Assembly (NCBI RefSeq): GCF_001592755.1 | Contig: NZ_LUKF01000016.1 | Span: 496,001-560,000 of the forward strand | Origin: Bdellovibrio bacteriovorus | Lineage (GTDB): Bacteria > Bdellovibrionota > Bdellovibrionia > Bdellovibrionales > Bdellovibrionaceae | Reading direction: 5' to 3' | Length of the DNA: 64,000 nt | Shown here: positions 48,601-56,420 of the stretch, in pieces | Position numbering within the stretch: the first letter of the stretch is position 1 | Layout of the letters: each line of letters opens with the position of its first letter | Translations under genes and position numbers: made by a program | Notes under the pieces: model-generated | Seen by the model: the letters and a program-made list of their open reading frames with translations, nothing else | What the model was told of the DNA's origin: nothing | The model's database searches: none

Positions 48601-49228
48601 TCCGGGACACCTTACAGTCTCATCTGCGGCGGCGTATACGATGATCTATAATACCAACACTTCCGCCGGCGGTCAGGCTTGGCGTTGGTTATCTTCATCA
48701 ACAGCAGCGCCTCTTGGTGCGAACGCAATGTGTTTTGCTTTGAATGTTTGTTACTTCAGTCTCTACTCTACGGGTAATGCCACCCTCTCTGGCACTCTCA
48801 CTCAAGCTTCGGATGTCCGTCTTAAGAATGATATTAAACCCATCCTGAATGCGCTGGACCGAATCACAAATATCCAAGGTGTGACTTATCAATGGATCGA
48901 CAAAAATAAAGACCAGACAAAACAAATGGGTCTTATCGCCCAAGAAGTTGAAGCTGTTTTCCCTGAAGTCGTGAAAACGGATAGCAACGGCTTTAAGTCT
49001 GTCGCTTATCAAAATCTTGTAGCTCCGATCATCGAAGCCATTAAAGAGTTGAACCATAGATGGTCTTCAGATTCGGAAGTCATTCACAAAGAATTAGTCT
49101 CACAAAAAAGAGAGATCGCTTCACTGAAGGAAGAAAACGAAAAGCTGAAAACCCAGGTTCAAGAAATTTCTTCTATCAAAAAGGCGTTGTGCAAACAGGA
49201 TAAGAGTCTCGACTTCTGTATAAAGTGA
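45641..49228 (+). CDS. Fibre protein 2: secreted mosaic fibre adhesin with S74 chaperone
   Basis: 1195 aa. Signal peptide about 1-21, N-terminal TYQGRIVKADGTALEYNNVS module to about 155, then a fibre nearly the same in protein sequence as fibre 3 from about 200 to 690 (GDLSGTYPNPTVAKIQ, IANGGTGQTNATDAF, TSAKGAVQVGAGIAV, VSKGGTGATSLTANR). The distal part diverges. The S74 domain at about 1055 has SDVRLKNDIKP and QMGLIAQEVEAVFPEVV, with a coiled-coil end. Codon choice differs from fibre 3 across the shared blocks, so the duplication is old. No ribosome-binding site is evident; the CCGATAAG element abuts the start. Confidence 0.87.
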   Translation: MKHGTYLVLVHILLASLGSFAAPNLLTYQGRIVKADGTALEYNNVSFLFEITNNTGACVIYREQKNGINMTNSHGVFDVPIGAGTKLFPSSPTKTLLNAFNNSTTHDCADADNNVAGNYTPAVGHTRLLRVQFHDGTGWKVISPDNEIRSVPFAAYSQSAEKLGDLGANDFIVKTGIPSCNAGEFLTWNGTALTCAAVSGASGGTVTNVTSANSYLTVASNTSTPVLTLNVGSTANTVAAGNDPRLSDSRPPNGAASGDLSGTYPNPTVAKIQNVAVATAVPTTGQFFKFDGSQWAASAIAISDVTNLNSTFSNYHTTAAFNAAVGSANCAAYQTPYWNSVSGSFQCQAINVSVAGDVSGSIGAVSVNKIKGVDVDTTGLSSGQVLKYDGTKWAPANDSNAGGTVTNIATGTGLSGGPITSTGTISLANTTVTAGSYTRANITVDAQGRLTAASNGSAVNLATDITGTLPIANGGTGQTNATDAFNALSPLTTKGDIVVNDGTNDIRLPVGINGQVLSANSAQASGLQWVTPTNGTVTNVSGTAPISVSSGSTTPSISIVDATTSAKGAVQVGAGIAVSAGTISADPANFPSAVPVSKGGTGATSLTANRLLASNGSGSAITAFNCATGQLLTFDATGMMTCTSFANASVFVNGGNSFAAAGTLGTNDSNALNLETNNTVRLTISAAGDLAVNTTVDTNAKLKIRSGSATQAPLSLDSPASGIPSIDFLRNGTWKGTFGFTNGAGDELYVSNGVNGPVIFDTNNDEKMRIQADGKVGIGSSGPGALLQVGAWDAQATYNSIFVGSYHNTLGQAQFVGNWNSTGYWGIGPATNPANGVVRIGNANTAGDWRATQDLALQVPGRIGIGPTVTAPERVLHIKGTGGLDDDLYIQSQHSASGEGSVIITRARDSAGTPAAVLTNDSLGFLAFRGYDGSAFVNAASINSYAASDFATSKSSTMIFSTIASGTSAERMRIHSDGNVGIGTTAPPGHLTVSSAAAYTMIYNTNTSAGGQAWRWLSSSTAAPLGANAMCFALNVCYFSLYSTGNATLSGTLTQASDVRLKNDIKPILNALDRITNIQGVTYQWIDKNKDQTKQMGLIAQEVEAVFPEVVKTDSNGFKSVAYQNLVAPIIEAIKELNHRWSSDSEVIHKELVSQKREIASLKEENEKLKTQVQEISSIKKALCKQDKSLDFCIK

Positions 49229-49334
49229 TTTTCTAAAGACTCATAACCCCTCGTCTTATTTCGAGACACATATCTTAGACTCTCTTACGTTCGAATAATT
49301 CTGGCCCTAAGACCTTCGAAAAAGTTGTCAAGAT

Positions 49335-49342
49335 TCCGATAA
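49335..49342 (+). promoter_or_regulatory. Sigma-28-like -10 element of fibre gene 3
   Basis: TCCGATAA in TGTCAAGATTCCGATAAGAT, closely matching the elements of fibres 1 and 2, again 7 nt before the ATG. Confidence 0.55.
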
Positions 49343-49349
49343 GATAAGT

Positions 49350-52300
49350 ATGAGAGCCGGTACGTCACTTATTCTATGTCTCGTTTTTTTTGCCATGTCT
49401 GCGGTCCATGCGGCGCCGGCCTTATTCACCTATCAAGGGCGTATCTTAAAAGCAGATGGTCAGGCCTTAGAACACAGCTCTGTCAGTTTTATTTTTGAAG
49501 TCACAAACCCTAACGGCACTTGTGTAATTTATCGTGAACAAAAAGACGGCATTAACATGGTGAACTCCAAGGGCGTCTTTGATGTGCCTATTGGTTCAGG
49601 CACAAAACTTTTTCCTGCCGATCCTTTCTATTCTCTCTTAGACGCTTTCAACAACGCCAAGACACATGATTGCGTCGGCGGGGCAACTTATTCGGCGTTA
49701 TCCGGGGACATTCGCCTTCTTAAAGTTCAGTTTCATGATGGCAGTGGCTGGAAAGTCATTTCACCGTCGAATGAAATCCGCACAGTTCCTTTTTCCGCGT
49801 ATGCTCATTCCTCTGAAAGATTGGGTACTAAAACGGAAAATGATTTCTTCGTCAAAACGGGATTGCCAGCCTGTTCTGCAGGTGAGTTCTTAAGCTGGGA
49901 TGGAACGGCTTTAGGATGTGCACCCGTCTCAGGAGCCAGCGGTGGCACCGTCACCAACGTGACTTCTGCTAACTCTTACATCACTGTTACCAGCGGAACT
50001 TCCACACCCCAACTGACGTTGAATGTGGGCACGGGAGCGGGCACTGTCGCTGCCGGAAATGATTCACGCTTGAGCGATGCTCGTACGCCCACGGGAACTG
50101 CGAGTGGGGATCTTAGTGGCACTTATCCCAATCCTTCTGTTGCAAAAATTCAAAATGTGGCAGTTGCAAATGCGGCCCCTTCTGCAAATCAGTTTTTTAA
50201 ATTTGATGGGTCTCAGTGGACTGGCTCTTCTATTGCAATTTCAGATGTTACGAACTTAAGTGCAACGCTCGCGACCTATAAAACGACGGCTTCGTTTAAT
50301 ACCGCCGTCGGCAGTGCGAACTGTGCGGCTCACCAAACTCCTTACTGGAATTCAGTGTCTGGTTCATTTCAGTGTCAGGCGATCAATGTTTCTGTTGCTG
50401 GAGACGTCAGCGGAACAATCGGCGCCGTTTCGGTTAATAAAATCAAAGGTGTCGACGTCGATACGACAGGCTTAACTTCGGGACAAGTTTTAAAATATGA
50501 TGGAACTAAGTGGGCTCCGGCTAATGACAGCAATGCTGGCGGCACCGTTACTAATATTGCAACGGGAACAGGTCTTAGTGGCGGACCTATTACTGCAACT
50601 GGAACTATTTCGTTAGCGAATACGGCTGTGACTGCTGGATCTTATGGCTCGACGACCCAGGTGGGAACTTTTACGGTGGATGCTCAAGGACGCTTAACGG
50701 CGGCAAGCAACACCGCGATCGCATTCCCCGTCACTTCGGTGGCAACAAAAACCGGAGCCGTCACTCTTGATTATGGTGATATCACTAGCGCTGCTTCAAA
50801 ATATCTGACTTATCGTCCTAACAATGTCGCCTGTACCGACGGTCAAACTTTGAAATGGGTGACGGCGAATTTACGCTGGGAATGTGCGAACGATACGGAT
50901 ACATCAAGTGGCGGAACCGTCACCAATATCGCCACAGGTACGGGCCTGAGTGGTGGTCCGATTACTTCCACCGGAACTATTTCGCTTGCAAACACCGCAG
51001 TAACGGCGGGCTCCTATACTCGCGCAAATATCACTGTCGATGCCCAAGGCCGTTTAACTTCGGCAACAAATGGCGGCGCAATCAATCTTGCTACTGAAGT
51101 CACCGGCACCCTCCCTATTGCTAACGGCGGTACGGGACAAACTTCAGCAACAGCCGCTTTTAACGCTCTTTCTCCTCTGACAACCAAGGGTGATCTTGTT
51201 GTTAACGATGGCACAAATGACATTCGTCTGCCAGTGGGCACCAATGGACAAGTTCTTTCTGCAAACTCGGCACAAGCATCAGGCTTACAATGGGTGACAC
51301 CTCCTAATGGAACTGTGACCAGCGTTTCAGGAACAGCTCCTATCGCCGTCGCAACGGGAACTTCAACGCCTGTTATTTCTATTAGTGATGCAACAACGAG
51401 TGCAAAAGGTGCCGTGCAAGTAGGCGCTGGTATTGCGGTCACTAGCGGTACTATCAGTGCCGATCCAGCCAATTTTCCAACGACAGTTCCCGTTTCTAAA
51501 GGTGGTACGGGAGCTACATCACTGACTGCAAACAGACTTCTCGCATCGAATGGAACCGGGTCCGCGGTCACGGCATTTAACTGCGCGGTCGGACAGCTTT
51601 TAACGTTTGATGGCACGGGAATGATGACATGTACGTCGTTTGCTAATGGTTCCGTTTTTGTAAACGGTGGTAATTCATTCGCAGGCACAGCAACGTTGGG
51701 TACAAACGATGCGAATTCACTTGTTCTAGAAACTAACAACTCCGCTCGCATAACAATTCTTTCGGGCGGCAACGTCGGTATTAAAGAAGCTTCTCCGGCC
51801 GGCAACTTGCATATCACTGACGCCGCCGGCGCAGATATTCGCTTACAAGACAACAACGCAACAACTCCTGCGGCTCTTCGCATTCTTTCTGAAGGCGGTG
51901 TTAACTACATCGAATCCGGTGCAAACTTCACCTCGGGTTCCGCGGCGGATCTTCACTTCACGGATATGATGGGACAAAAGCGCTGGATGACGGTGAAAGC
52001 CAATGGTTGGGTGGGTATCGGTGATACAACACCGTCCTCTCAACTAGAGGTCACAAGTCTGAGTACTAGTCCGACCGTCGTTGCACGATTTAATATGCTC
52101 CCGGTTCCAACAGCCGATGTCGCAGGAAACCTTCACGGCTCTTGGTCTACGATCACTCCTAACAATGGCTTCAACTATTCGGGATCTATTTATGGAGCCG
52201 TAAACCGAATCGAAACTGGAGCCAGTCAGACAGGTTCCATTAATGCCGCAGTAGGTACTACAGCTGACGTGTATAACAAATCGTCTTCCGCTATTGGCAC

Positions 52301-53480
52301 TGCATCTGGTGTGTACGGAGCCGTCTTAAATACTTCAACCGGTTCCGTATCAGCGGCAAGAGCCGGCTACTTTACAGTTACTAACTCCGGAGGCGGGACC
52401 GTCAATAACGCCTATGGTATTTACATTGACGGCATCGCAGGTACATCCAAATACGGGCTTTATCAGGCTGATGCCGCTGCCAACAATTACTTTGCTGGAA
52501 GATTAGGTGTGAACACGAATGCCCCTCTCGGCAACCTCCATATCGGAAGTAGCGGAACTGGCGCTTTCGCTTACTCTTCCTTTCAGATGGGAAGTGACGC
52601 CACAGCAACTCATAACTTCCATTGGGCAAACGAATATACGAATGGCGCGCGGTCACTACGTCTTTATAACGGCAACTTGGGTTCAGGCACTCCTTTAATG
52701 TCCGTGAATGCGGCTGGTGGAGTCACGATGGGTGAAGGAACAGGCGGAGCCGGACTTCTTTCATTGAAACCAGGAAACATCGACCACGTTTACTTGCAGT
52801 TATTCGCGCGAACGGCTTCTCCCAACACACGTTCTGCCTGGATAGGTTTTGGCGCCAATGCGACCATTGACCTTTCTGTGACCAATGAACTTGAAGGTGG
52901 CCAAATTTATTTCAATACAAAATCCGGTGGAGCTCAAAGTGCTCGCATCATCTTCGCGGCAGATGGAACCGCTTACAAACCAGGCGGAGGCTCTTGGGCC
53001 GCCACTTCCGACGCTCGCCTTAAAACCGACATCAAAGATTTTAATCCGGGCCTTGACGAACTTCTTAAGGTTCATCCCGTGAGCTTCCGCTATAACGGTA
53101 AAGGTGGAACTGTTGACGATGGAAAACACTATATCGGGGTTATCGCACAAGAGTTAGCTCCGATTGCGCCTTACATGATTCAAAAAGAAAAGACGAAGAT
53201 CAATAAGACGGACAAAGAAGAATCTGAAATTTACAAAGTGGATCCTTCGGCCTTCACTTATATGTTGATCAATTCAATCAAACAACTGACTCAGAAGTTT
53301 TCGTCCTTCGAAAGCAAAGTGAAATCCTTGTTTAACAATCATGAAGACCGCTTGGAAAACCTCGAAAAACAAATGGTTTTATTGCAAAAGCAAAATGAAG
53401 AACTGAAAAGACAGAACGAAGAACTTATAAAGCATTTGAAGTCTCAAGGTGAGACGCGTGCTCCGGCTTCTTCTAAGTAA
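49350..53480 (+). CDS. Fibre protein 3: secreted mosaic fibre adhesin, largest, with S74-type end
   Basis: 1376 aa. Signal peptide about 1-21, the same N-terminal module (FTYQGRILKADGQALEHSSV), shaft shared with fibre 2, plus an internal duplicate of a 54-58-residue shaft unit. A distal insert at about 900-1050 (VYNKSSSAIGTASGVYGAV, NAYGIYIDGIAGT) is shared only with fibre 4. The S74 domain at about 1217 is of a different subtype from fibres 1 and 2 (SDARLKTDIKDFNPGLDELL, YIGVIAQELAPIAPYMIQ) and is followed by a long Lys/Glu coiled coil. Likely a trimeric surface fibre. Confidence 0.87.
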   Translation: MRAGTSLILCLVFFAMSAVHAAPALFTYQGRILKADGQALEHSSVSFIFEVTNPNGTCVIYREQKDGINMVNSKGVFDVPIGSGTKLFPADPFYSLLDAFNNAKTHDCVGGATYSALSGDIRLLKVQFHDGSGWKVISPSNEIRTVPFSAYAHSSERLGTKTENDFFVKTGLPACSAGEFLSWDGTALGCAPVSGASGGTVTNVTSANSYITVTSGTSTPQLTLNVGTGAGTVAAGNDSRLSDARTPTGTASGDLSGTYPNPSVAKIQNVAVANAAPSANQFFKFDGSQWTGSSIAISDVTNLSATLATYKTTASFNTAVGSANCAAHQTPYWNSVSGSFQCQAINVSVAGDVSGTIGAVSVNKIKGVDVDTTGLTSGQVLKYDGTKWAPANDSNAGGTVTNIATGTGLSGGPITATGTISLANTAVTAGSYGSTTQVGTFTVDAQGRLTAASNTAIAFPVTSVATKTGAVTLDYGDITSAASKYLTYRPNNVACTDGQTLKWVTANLRWECANDTDTSSGGTVTNIATGTGLSGGPITSTGTISLANTAVTAGSYTRANITVDAQGRLTSATNGGAINLATEVTGTLPIANGGTGQTSATAAFNALSPLTTKGDLVVNDGTNDIRLPVGTNGQVLSANSAQASGLQWVTPPNGTVTSVSGTAPIAVATGTSTPVISISDATTSAKGAVQVGAGIAVTSGTISADPANFPTTVPVSKGGTGATSLTANRLLASNGTGSAVTAFNCAVGQLLTFDGTGMMTCTSFANGSVFVNGGNSFAGTATLGTNDANSLVLETNNSARITILSGGNVGIKEASPAGNLHITDAAGADIRLQDNNATTPAALRILSEGGVNYIESGANFTSGSAADLHFTDMMGQKRWMTVKANGWVGIGDTTPSSQLEVTSLSTSPTVVARFNMLPVPTADVAGNLHGSWSTITPNNGFNYSGSIYGAVNRIETGASQTGSINAAVGTTADVYNKSSSAIGTASGVYGAVLNTSTGSVSAARAGYFTVTNSGGGTVNNAYGIYIDGIAGTSKYGLYQADAAANNYFAGRLGVNTNAPLGNLHIGSSGTGAFAYSSFQMGSDATATHNFHWANEYTNGARSLRLYNGNLGSGTPLMSVNAAGGVTMGEGTGGAGLLSLKPGNIDHVYLQLFARTASPNTRSAWIGFGANATIDLSVTNELEGGQIYFNTKSGGAQSARIIFAADGTAYKPGGGSWAATSDARLKTDIKDFNPGLDELLKVHPVSFRYNGKGGTVDDGKHYIGVIAQELAPIAPYMIQKEKTKINKTDKEESEIYKVDPSAFTYMLINSIKQLTQKFSSFESKVKSLFNNHEDRLENLEKQMVLLQKQNEELKRQNEELIKHLKSQGETRAPASSK
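50538..50711 (+). repeat. Shaft repeat unit, copy 1 (in fibre gene 3)
   Basis: Encodes 58 residues beginning GGTVTNIATGTGLSGGPIT and ending TVDAQGRLTAASN; repeated at 50910-51071 with four residues fewer and many synonymous differences. Fibre 2 has a single copy. Confidence 0.85.
50910..51071 (+). repeat. Shaft repeat unit, copy 2 (in fibre gene 3)
   Basis: 54-residue copy of the unit at 50538, the version closest to the single copy in fibre 2 (TAGSYTRANITVDAQGRLT), so copy 1 plus its linker looks like the addition. Confidence 0.85.
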
Positions 53481-53505
53481 AGTGCTTAGGAAAACATCAA
53501 ATTCA

Positions 53506-53513
53506 ACCGATAA
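53506..53513 (+). promoter_or_regulatory. Sigma-28-like -10 element of the lipoprotein gene
   Basis: ACCGATAAG, 21 nt before the GTG start. Unlike the fibre genes there is room for a leader with a strong GGAGG ribosome-binding site. Confidence 0.5.
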
Positions 53514-53534
53514 GTATTATGTCGGAGGTGGTAC

Positions 53535-53825
53535 GTGAAAAATCTGATTCTCCTGACACTCTTGGTGTCTACAACTGTCGGTTGTTCGATGGAAGCTTCC
53601 TTAGAACAATTAGCGAAAGAAATTCCGACAATTAAATTTCAAGATCCTGCAAAAACAACGGGCTTAGTCTCTGGTTCTACGCAAACAGGTACAGCTTCCG
53701 GTGGTGGCGTGACCTATCACGTACAAAGCACCGTCGGTAACTATATGTCGGGAATTGAACAAACCACTTCAGACAACACTTATAAAGTCTATAGCTCCGT
53801 TCAAGGGGCTATCGTCTCTAACTAA
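53535..53825 (+). CDS. Small lipoprotein within the fibre cluster
   Basis: 96 aa, GTG start after CGGAGGTGG. Lipoprotein signal peptide with the lipobox before Cys17 (LLVSTTVGC). The mature part of 80 residues is Thr/Ser/Gly/Gln-rich and probably beta (GGGVTYHVQSTVGNYMSG). No family recognised. Located between fibre genes 3 and 4 with its own CCGATAAG element. A role in anchoring or exporting fibres at the outer membrane is an inference from position only. Confidence 0.75.
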   Translation: MKNLILLTLLVSTTVGCSMEASLEQLAKEIPTIKFQDPAKTTGLVSGSTQTGTASGGGVTYHVQSTVGNYMSGIEQTTSDNTYKVYSSVQGAIVSN

Positions 53826-53919
53826 CTTAAAGTCCTTCTTGTTAAATTCATTTAAAGACAATAGATTCGTTCTCTTAGAGTCGTTACCCGGTTGTAATAT
53901 ATAGAATCCCTCATAATAA

Positions 53920-53927
53920 ACCGATAA
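53920..53927 (+). promoter_or_regulatory. Sigma-28-like -10 element of fibre gene 4
   Basis: ACCGATAAG, 9 nt before the ATG, with no ribosome-binding site between. Confidence 0.5.
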
Positions 53928-53936
53928 GTCTTTAAT

Positions 53937-56321
53937 ATGAAAATCTTGAACGTTTCGGTTTTTTTCATGTCTCTAGTAGGGACTGCAACGACCTTCGCAG
54001 TTCCAGGTTCTCTAACCTATCAAGGAAGAATTAAAAATTCCGACGGACTTCCACTTGAAGTTAACGGCGTTCGCTTTGAATTTTCCATTACCAATCCCTC
54101 GGGCTCTTGCGTTCTCTATAAAGAAATATCTTCGGCGATTGATATGCGCAATTCTTCCGGCGTCTTTGACGTCCCTATCGGCACAGGCACAAAAAATTAT
54201 CCCGTCGACCCAGGCTTCAAGCTGTTGAATGCCTTTAACAATGCCGTCACGTTAAATTGTGAAGGCGGAGGCACCTACGTCCCTATCGCTGATGACAAAA
54301 GACTTTTAAGAGTTCAATTCTATGATGGCACAGGTTGGAAGCTCATCAGTCCCGACAGTGAGATCCGCAGTGTTCCTTTTGCCGGTCACGCACAGTATGC
54401 TGAGACCGCGCAAAAACTTGGCTCAAATACAGTCGCCGACTTTATTTTAAAATCCAGTGTGCCTCTTTGTGGTGCTGGTGAGTATCTTCGACATATTGCT
54501 CCCGCCGGCACATTTCAATGCACAGTTCCCGTTGTGAATGGAAATGACGTCAGCGGAAATATTTCCGGTAGCTCTGCGGGCTTTACTGGAAATTTAAGCG
54601 GTGATGTTTCGGGAACTCAAAGTGCGACAAGCGTTGATAAAATCAAAGGCGTCGCCGTTAATATGACGGGCCTTGCTTCTGGAAAAGTTCTTAAATACAA
54701 CGGAACAAATTGGGCACCTGCAGATGATACGGATACCAATACCGATGATAAAATCCGCGGTGTCGATGTTTCTGCAACCACGCCGGTCAGTGGACAAGTT
54801 TTAGTTCACAACGGATCGGCTTGGGCTCCCCAATATTTTGGCATGGGACAATTGCGATCGACAGTCACGGGCACAGCTCAAGTTCCCGCTTCGTGTTCTA
54901 CTGCCGATAAAACTTTGACTTGGAATTCAATCACGGACTCATTTGCTTGCACCACGATTGCGATCGCGAACACTCAAGTAACAGGCCTTGGAACAGCGGC
55001 TACGAAAAACTTCGGAACCTCTTCAGGAAATCTTGTAGAGCTTGATGGCACCGGAAGGATTCCGGCTTCACTTCTCCCCGCTTCTAGCGGAAACATTCTA
55101 GACGGCGGCAACAGCACTGGCGCCACCGTGAACGTCGGAACCAACGACGGACAGGCGCTAAGTTTCGAGACCAACAATTCGGCGCGAATGACTATCACCA
55201 GTGCCGGAGATATTGGAATTGGCACGGCATCTCCCGGATATAGACTGCAAGTCAATAAAACTTCCAATGCTACGGCCGCTGGCAATATCGCCGCTTCTTT
55301 TAATTTCATGTGGGCGGCACCAACAAGTTCCAGCGCAAGCACTTTTGTCGGTCAATACAACGGCGCTGAAAGCGATGGAACATCCGCCGCTATCACCGGT
55401 GGCATTTTAGCGCAGATCAACTACACACATCACAACGGCTCAAACGCTTTAGATAAACTTGTTGCTTCATGGTCCGGTACTTACAATAAATCCTCAGCGA
55501 CGGTGGGATCCTCACTAGCAGTTCAGGGTGAAGTGAATAACGATGCCTCGGGAATAATTTCGCAAGCGATAGGACTTCACTCACGCGTTAGAAATAACGG
55601 CAGTGGCTCAATCACAAATGCTTATGGCGTCTATGTCGATGGCGTGCAAGGAACAAACAAGTGGTCCATCTACACGAATGATCCTACAGTGCCGTCGTAC
55701 TTTGCCGGTTATGTGGGTATCGGAACGAACTCTCCAACAGCTCCACTGGATGTCGTCGGTGGCTCCGCTTATTTTACGCGCTCTCAGAATGACGCCTGGG
55801 GAAGTAACTTTGTTGTTCGCAAAGATCGAGCTGGCGCCATAGTTCAAAACGCAGATGAAGTGGGATACGTGAACTTTGCAGCGCATGACGGATCTACCTA
55901 CAGAACCGGAGCTTCGATTGCCGCATTAGTTGACGGCGTTCCTGGCCTTAACGATATGCCGACCCGTCTTATCTTCGCCACAACTTCAGATGGTTTCAAT
56001 GCTCCTGTCGAACGCATGCGAATCACCAGTGGCGGTAACGTCGGCATTGGAACGACGAATCCTACAGAACGGTTGGACCTTGGCGGAGGTAATATCAAAA
56101 TTGGCCACGAAATCGTCAGTGTAGCCCAGCCTGCGGGGGCCGCAGTAGGTTGGTATTTCGCCAGTTGCCCTGCGGGAAAATATGTGACCGGCGGTGCCTG
56201 TACGAGCGGATCTGGATCTATGGTTTTAAATTCGGACCTCACCCAGACTACTTACGGCTGTTATAAGCCGGATACTAGTTCCAACATCGTCGTTAAAGCG
56301 ATTTGTATGAACGTTCGCTAA
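53937..56321 (+). CDS. Fibre protein 4: short mosaic fibre adhesin with a Cys-rich tip, no S74
   Basis: 794 aa. Signal peptide about 1-20, N-terminal LTYQGRIKNSDGLPLEVNGV module to about 150, fibre units (NISGSSAGFTGNLSGDVSG, LRSTVTGTA followed by ADKTLTW as in fibre 1), then the insert shared with fibre 3 (TYNKSSATVGSSLAVQG, NAYGVYVDGVQGTNKW). After GNVGIGTTNP the usual S74 chaperone is missing. Instead a tip of about 75 residues holds four Cys (FASCPAGKYVTGGACTSG, TTYGCYKP, AICMNVR). The tip is the likely receptor-binding part. Confidence 0.85.
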   Translation: MKILNVSVFFMSLVGTATTFAVPGSLTYQGRIKNSDGLPLEVNGVRFEFSITNPSGSCVLYKEISSAIDMRNSSGVFDVPIGTGTKNYPVDPGFKLLNAFNNAVTLNCEGGGTYVPIADDKRLLRVQFYDGTGWKLISPDSEIRSVPFAGHAQYAETAQKLGSNTVADFILKSSVPLCGAGEYLRHIAPAGTFQCTVPVVNGNDVSGNISGSSAGFTGNLSGDVSGTQSATSVDKIKGVAVNMTGLASGKVLKYNGTNWAPADDTDTNTDDKIRGVDVSATTPVSGQVLVHNGSAWAPQYFGMGQLRSTVTGTAQVPASCSTADKTLTWNSITDSFACTTIAIANTQVTGLGTAATKNFGTSSGNLVELDGTGRIPASLLPASSGNILDGGNSTGATVNVGTNDGQALSFETNNSARMTITSAGDIGIGTASPGYRLQVNKTSNATAAGNIAASFNFMWAAPTSSSASTFVGQYNGAESDGTSAAITGGILAQINYTHHNGSNALDKLVASWSGTYNKSSATVGSSLAVQGEVNNDASGIISQAIGLHSRVRNNGSGSITNAYGVYVDGVQGTNKWSIYTNDPTVPSYFAGYVGIGTNSPTAPLDVVGGSAYFTRSQNDAWGSNFVVRKDRAGAIVQNADEVGYVNFAAHDGSTYRTGASIAALVDGVPGLNDMPTRLIFATTSDGFNAPVERMRITSGGNVGIGTTNPTERLDLGGGNIKIGHEIVSVAQPAGAAVGWYFASCPAGKYVTGGACTSGSGSMVLNSDLTQTTYGCYKPDTSSNIVVKAICMNVR

Positions 56322-56360
56322 ACTCAAGTCGAGTCGGGGCCGGCATTTCAGCAACGAGCC

Positions 56361-56388
56361 TTAAGTTTCATTTTAAGACAGCCGATAA
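56361..56388 (+). promoter_or_regulatory. Sigma-28 (FliA)-like promoter
   Basis: TTAAGTTT (seven of eight to TAAAGTTT) - 12 nt - GCCGATAA (exact). This is the best full sigma-28 match in the window; start codon of the next gene 33 bases downstream with GGAAGGG ribosome-binding site. Confidence 0.6.
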
Positions 56389-56420
56389 AGCTTTTAGACA
56401 AACCATGGAAGGGTTTTCTT

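Noticed and set aside
49900-51700. Tandem DNA repeats or CRISPR-like array
   Set aside because: The repeats are protein-level fibre units with many synonymous differences and irregular spacing, and they are entirely within open reading frames.
30399-56321. Prophage tail-fibre region
   Set aside because: S74 and tail-fibre-like repeats are present, but each protein has a signal peptide and no capsid, terminase, portal, integrase or lysis gene is nearby.
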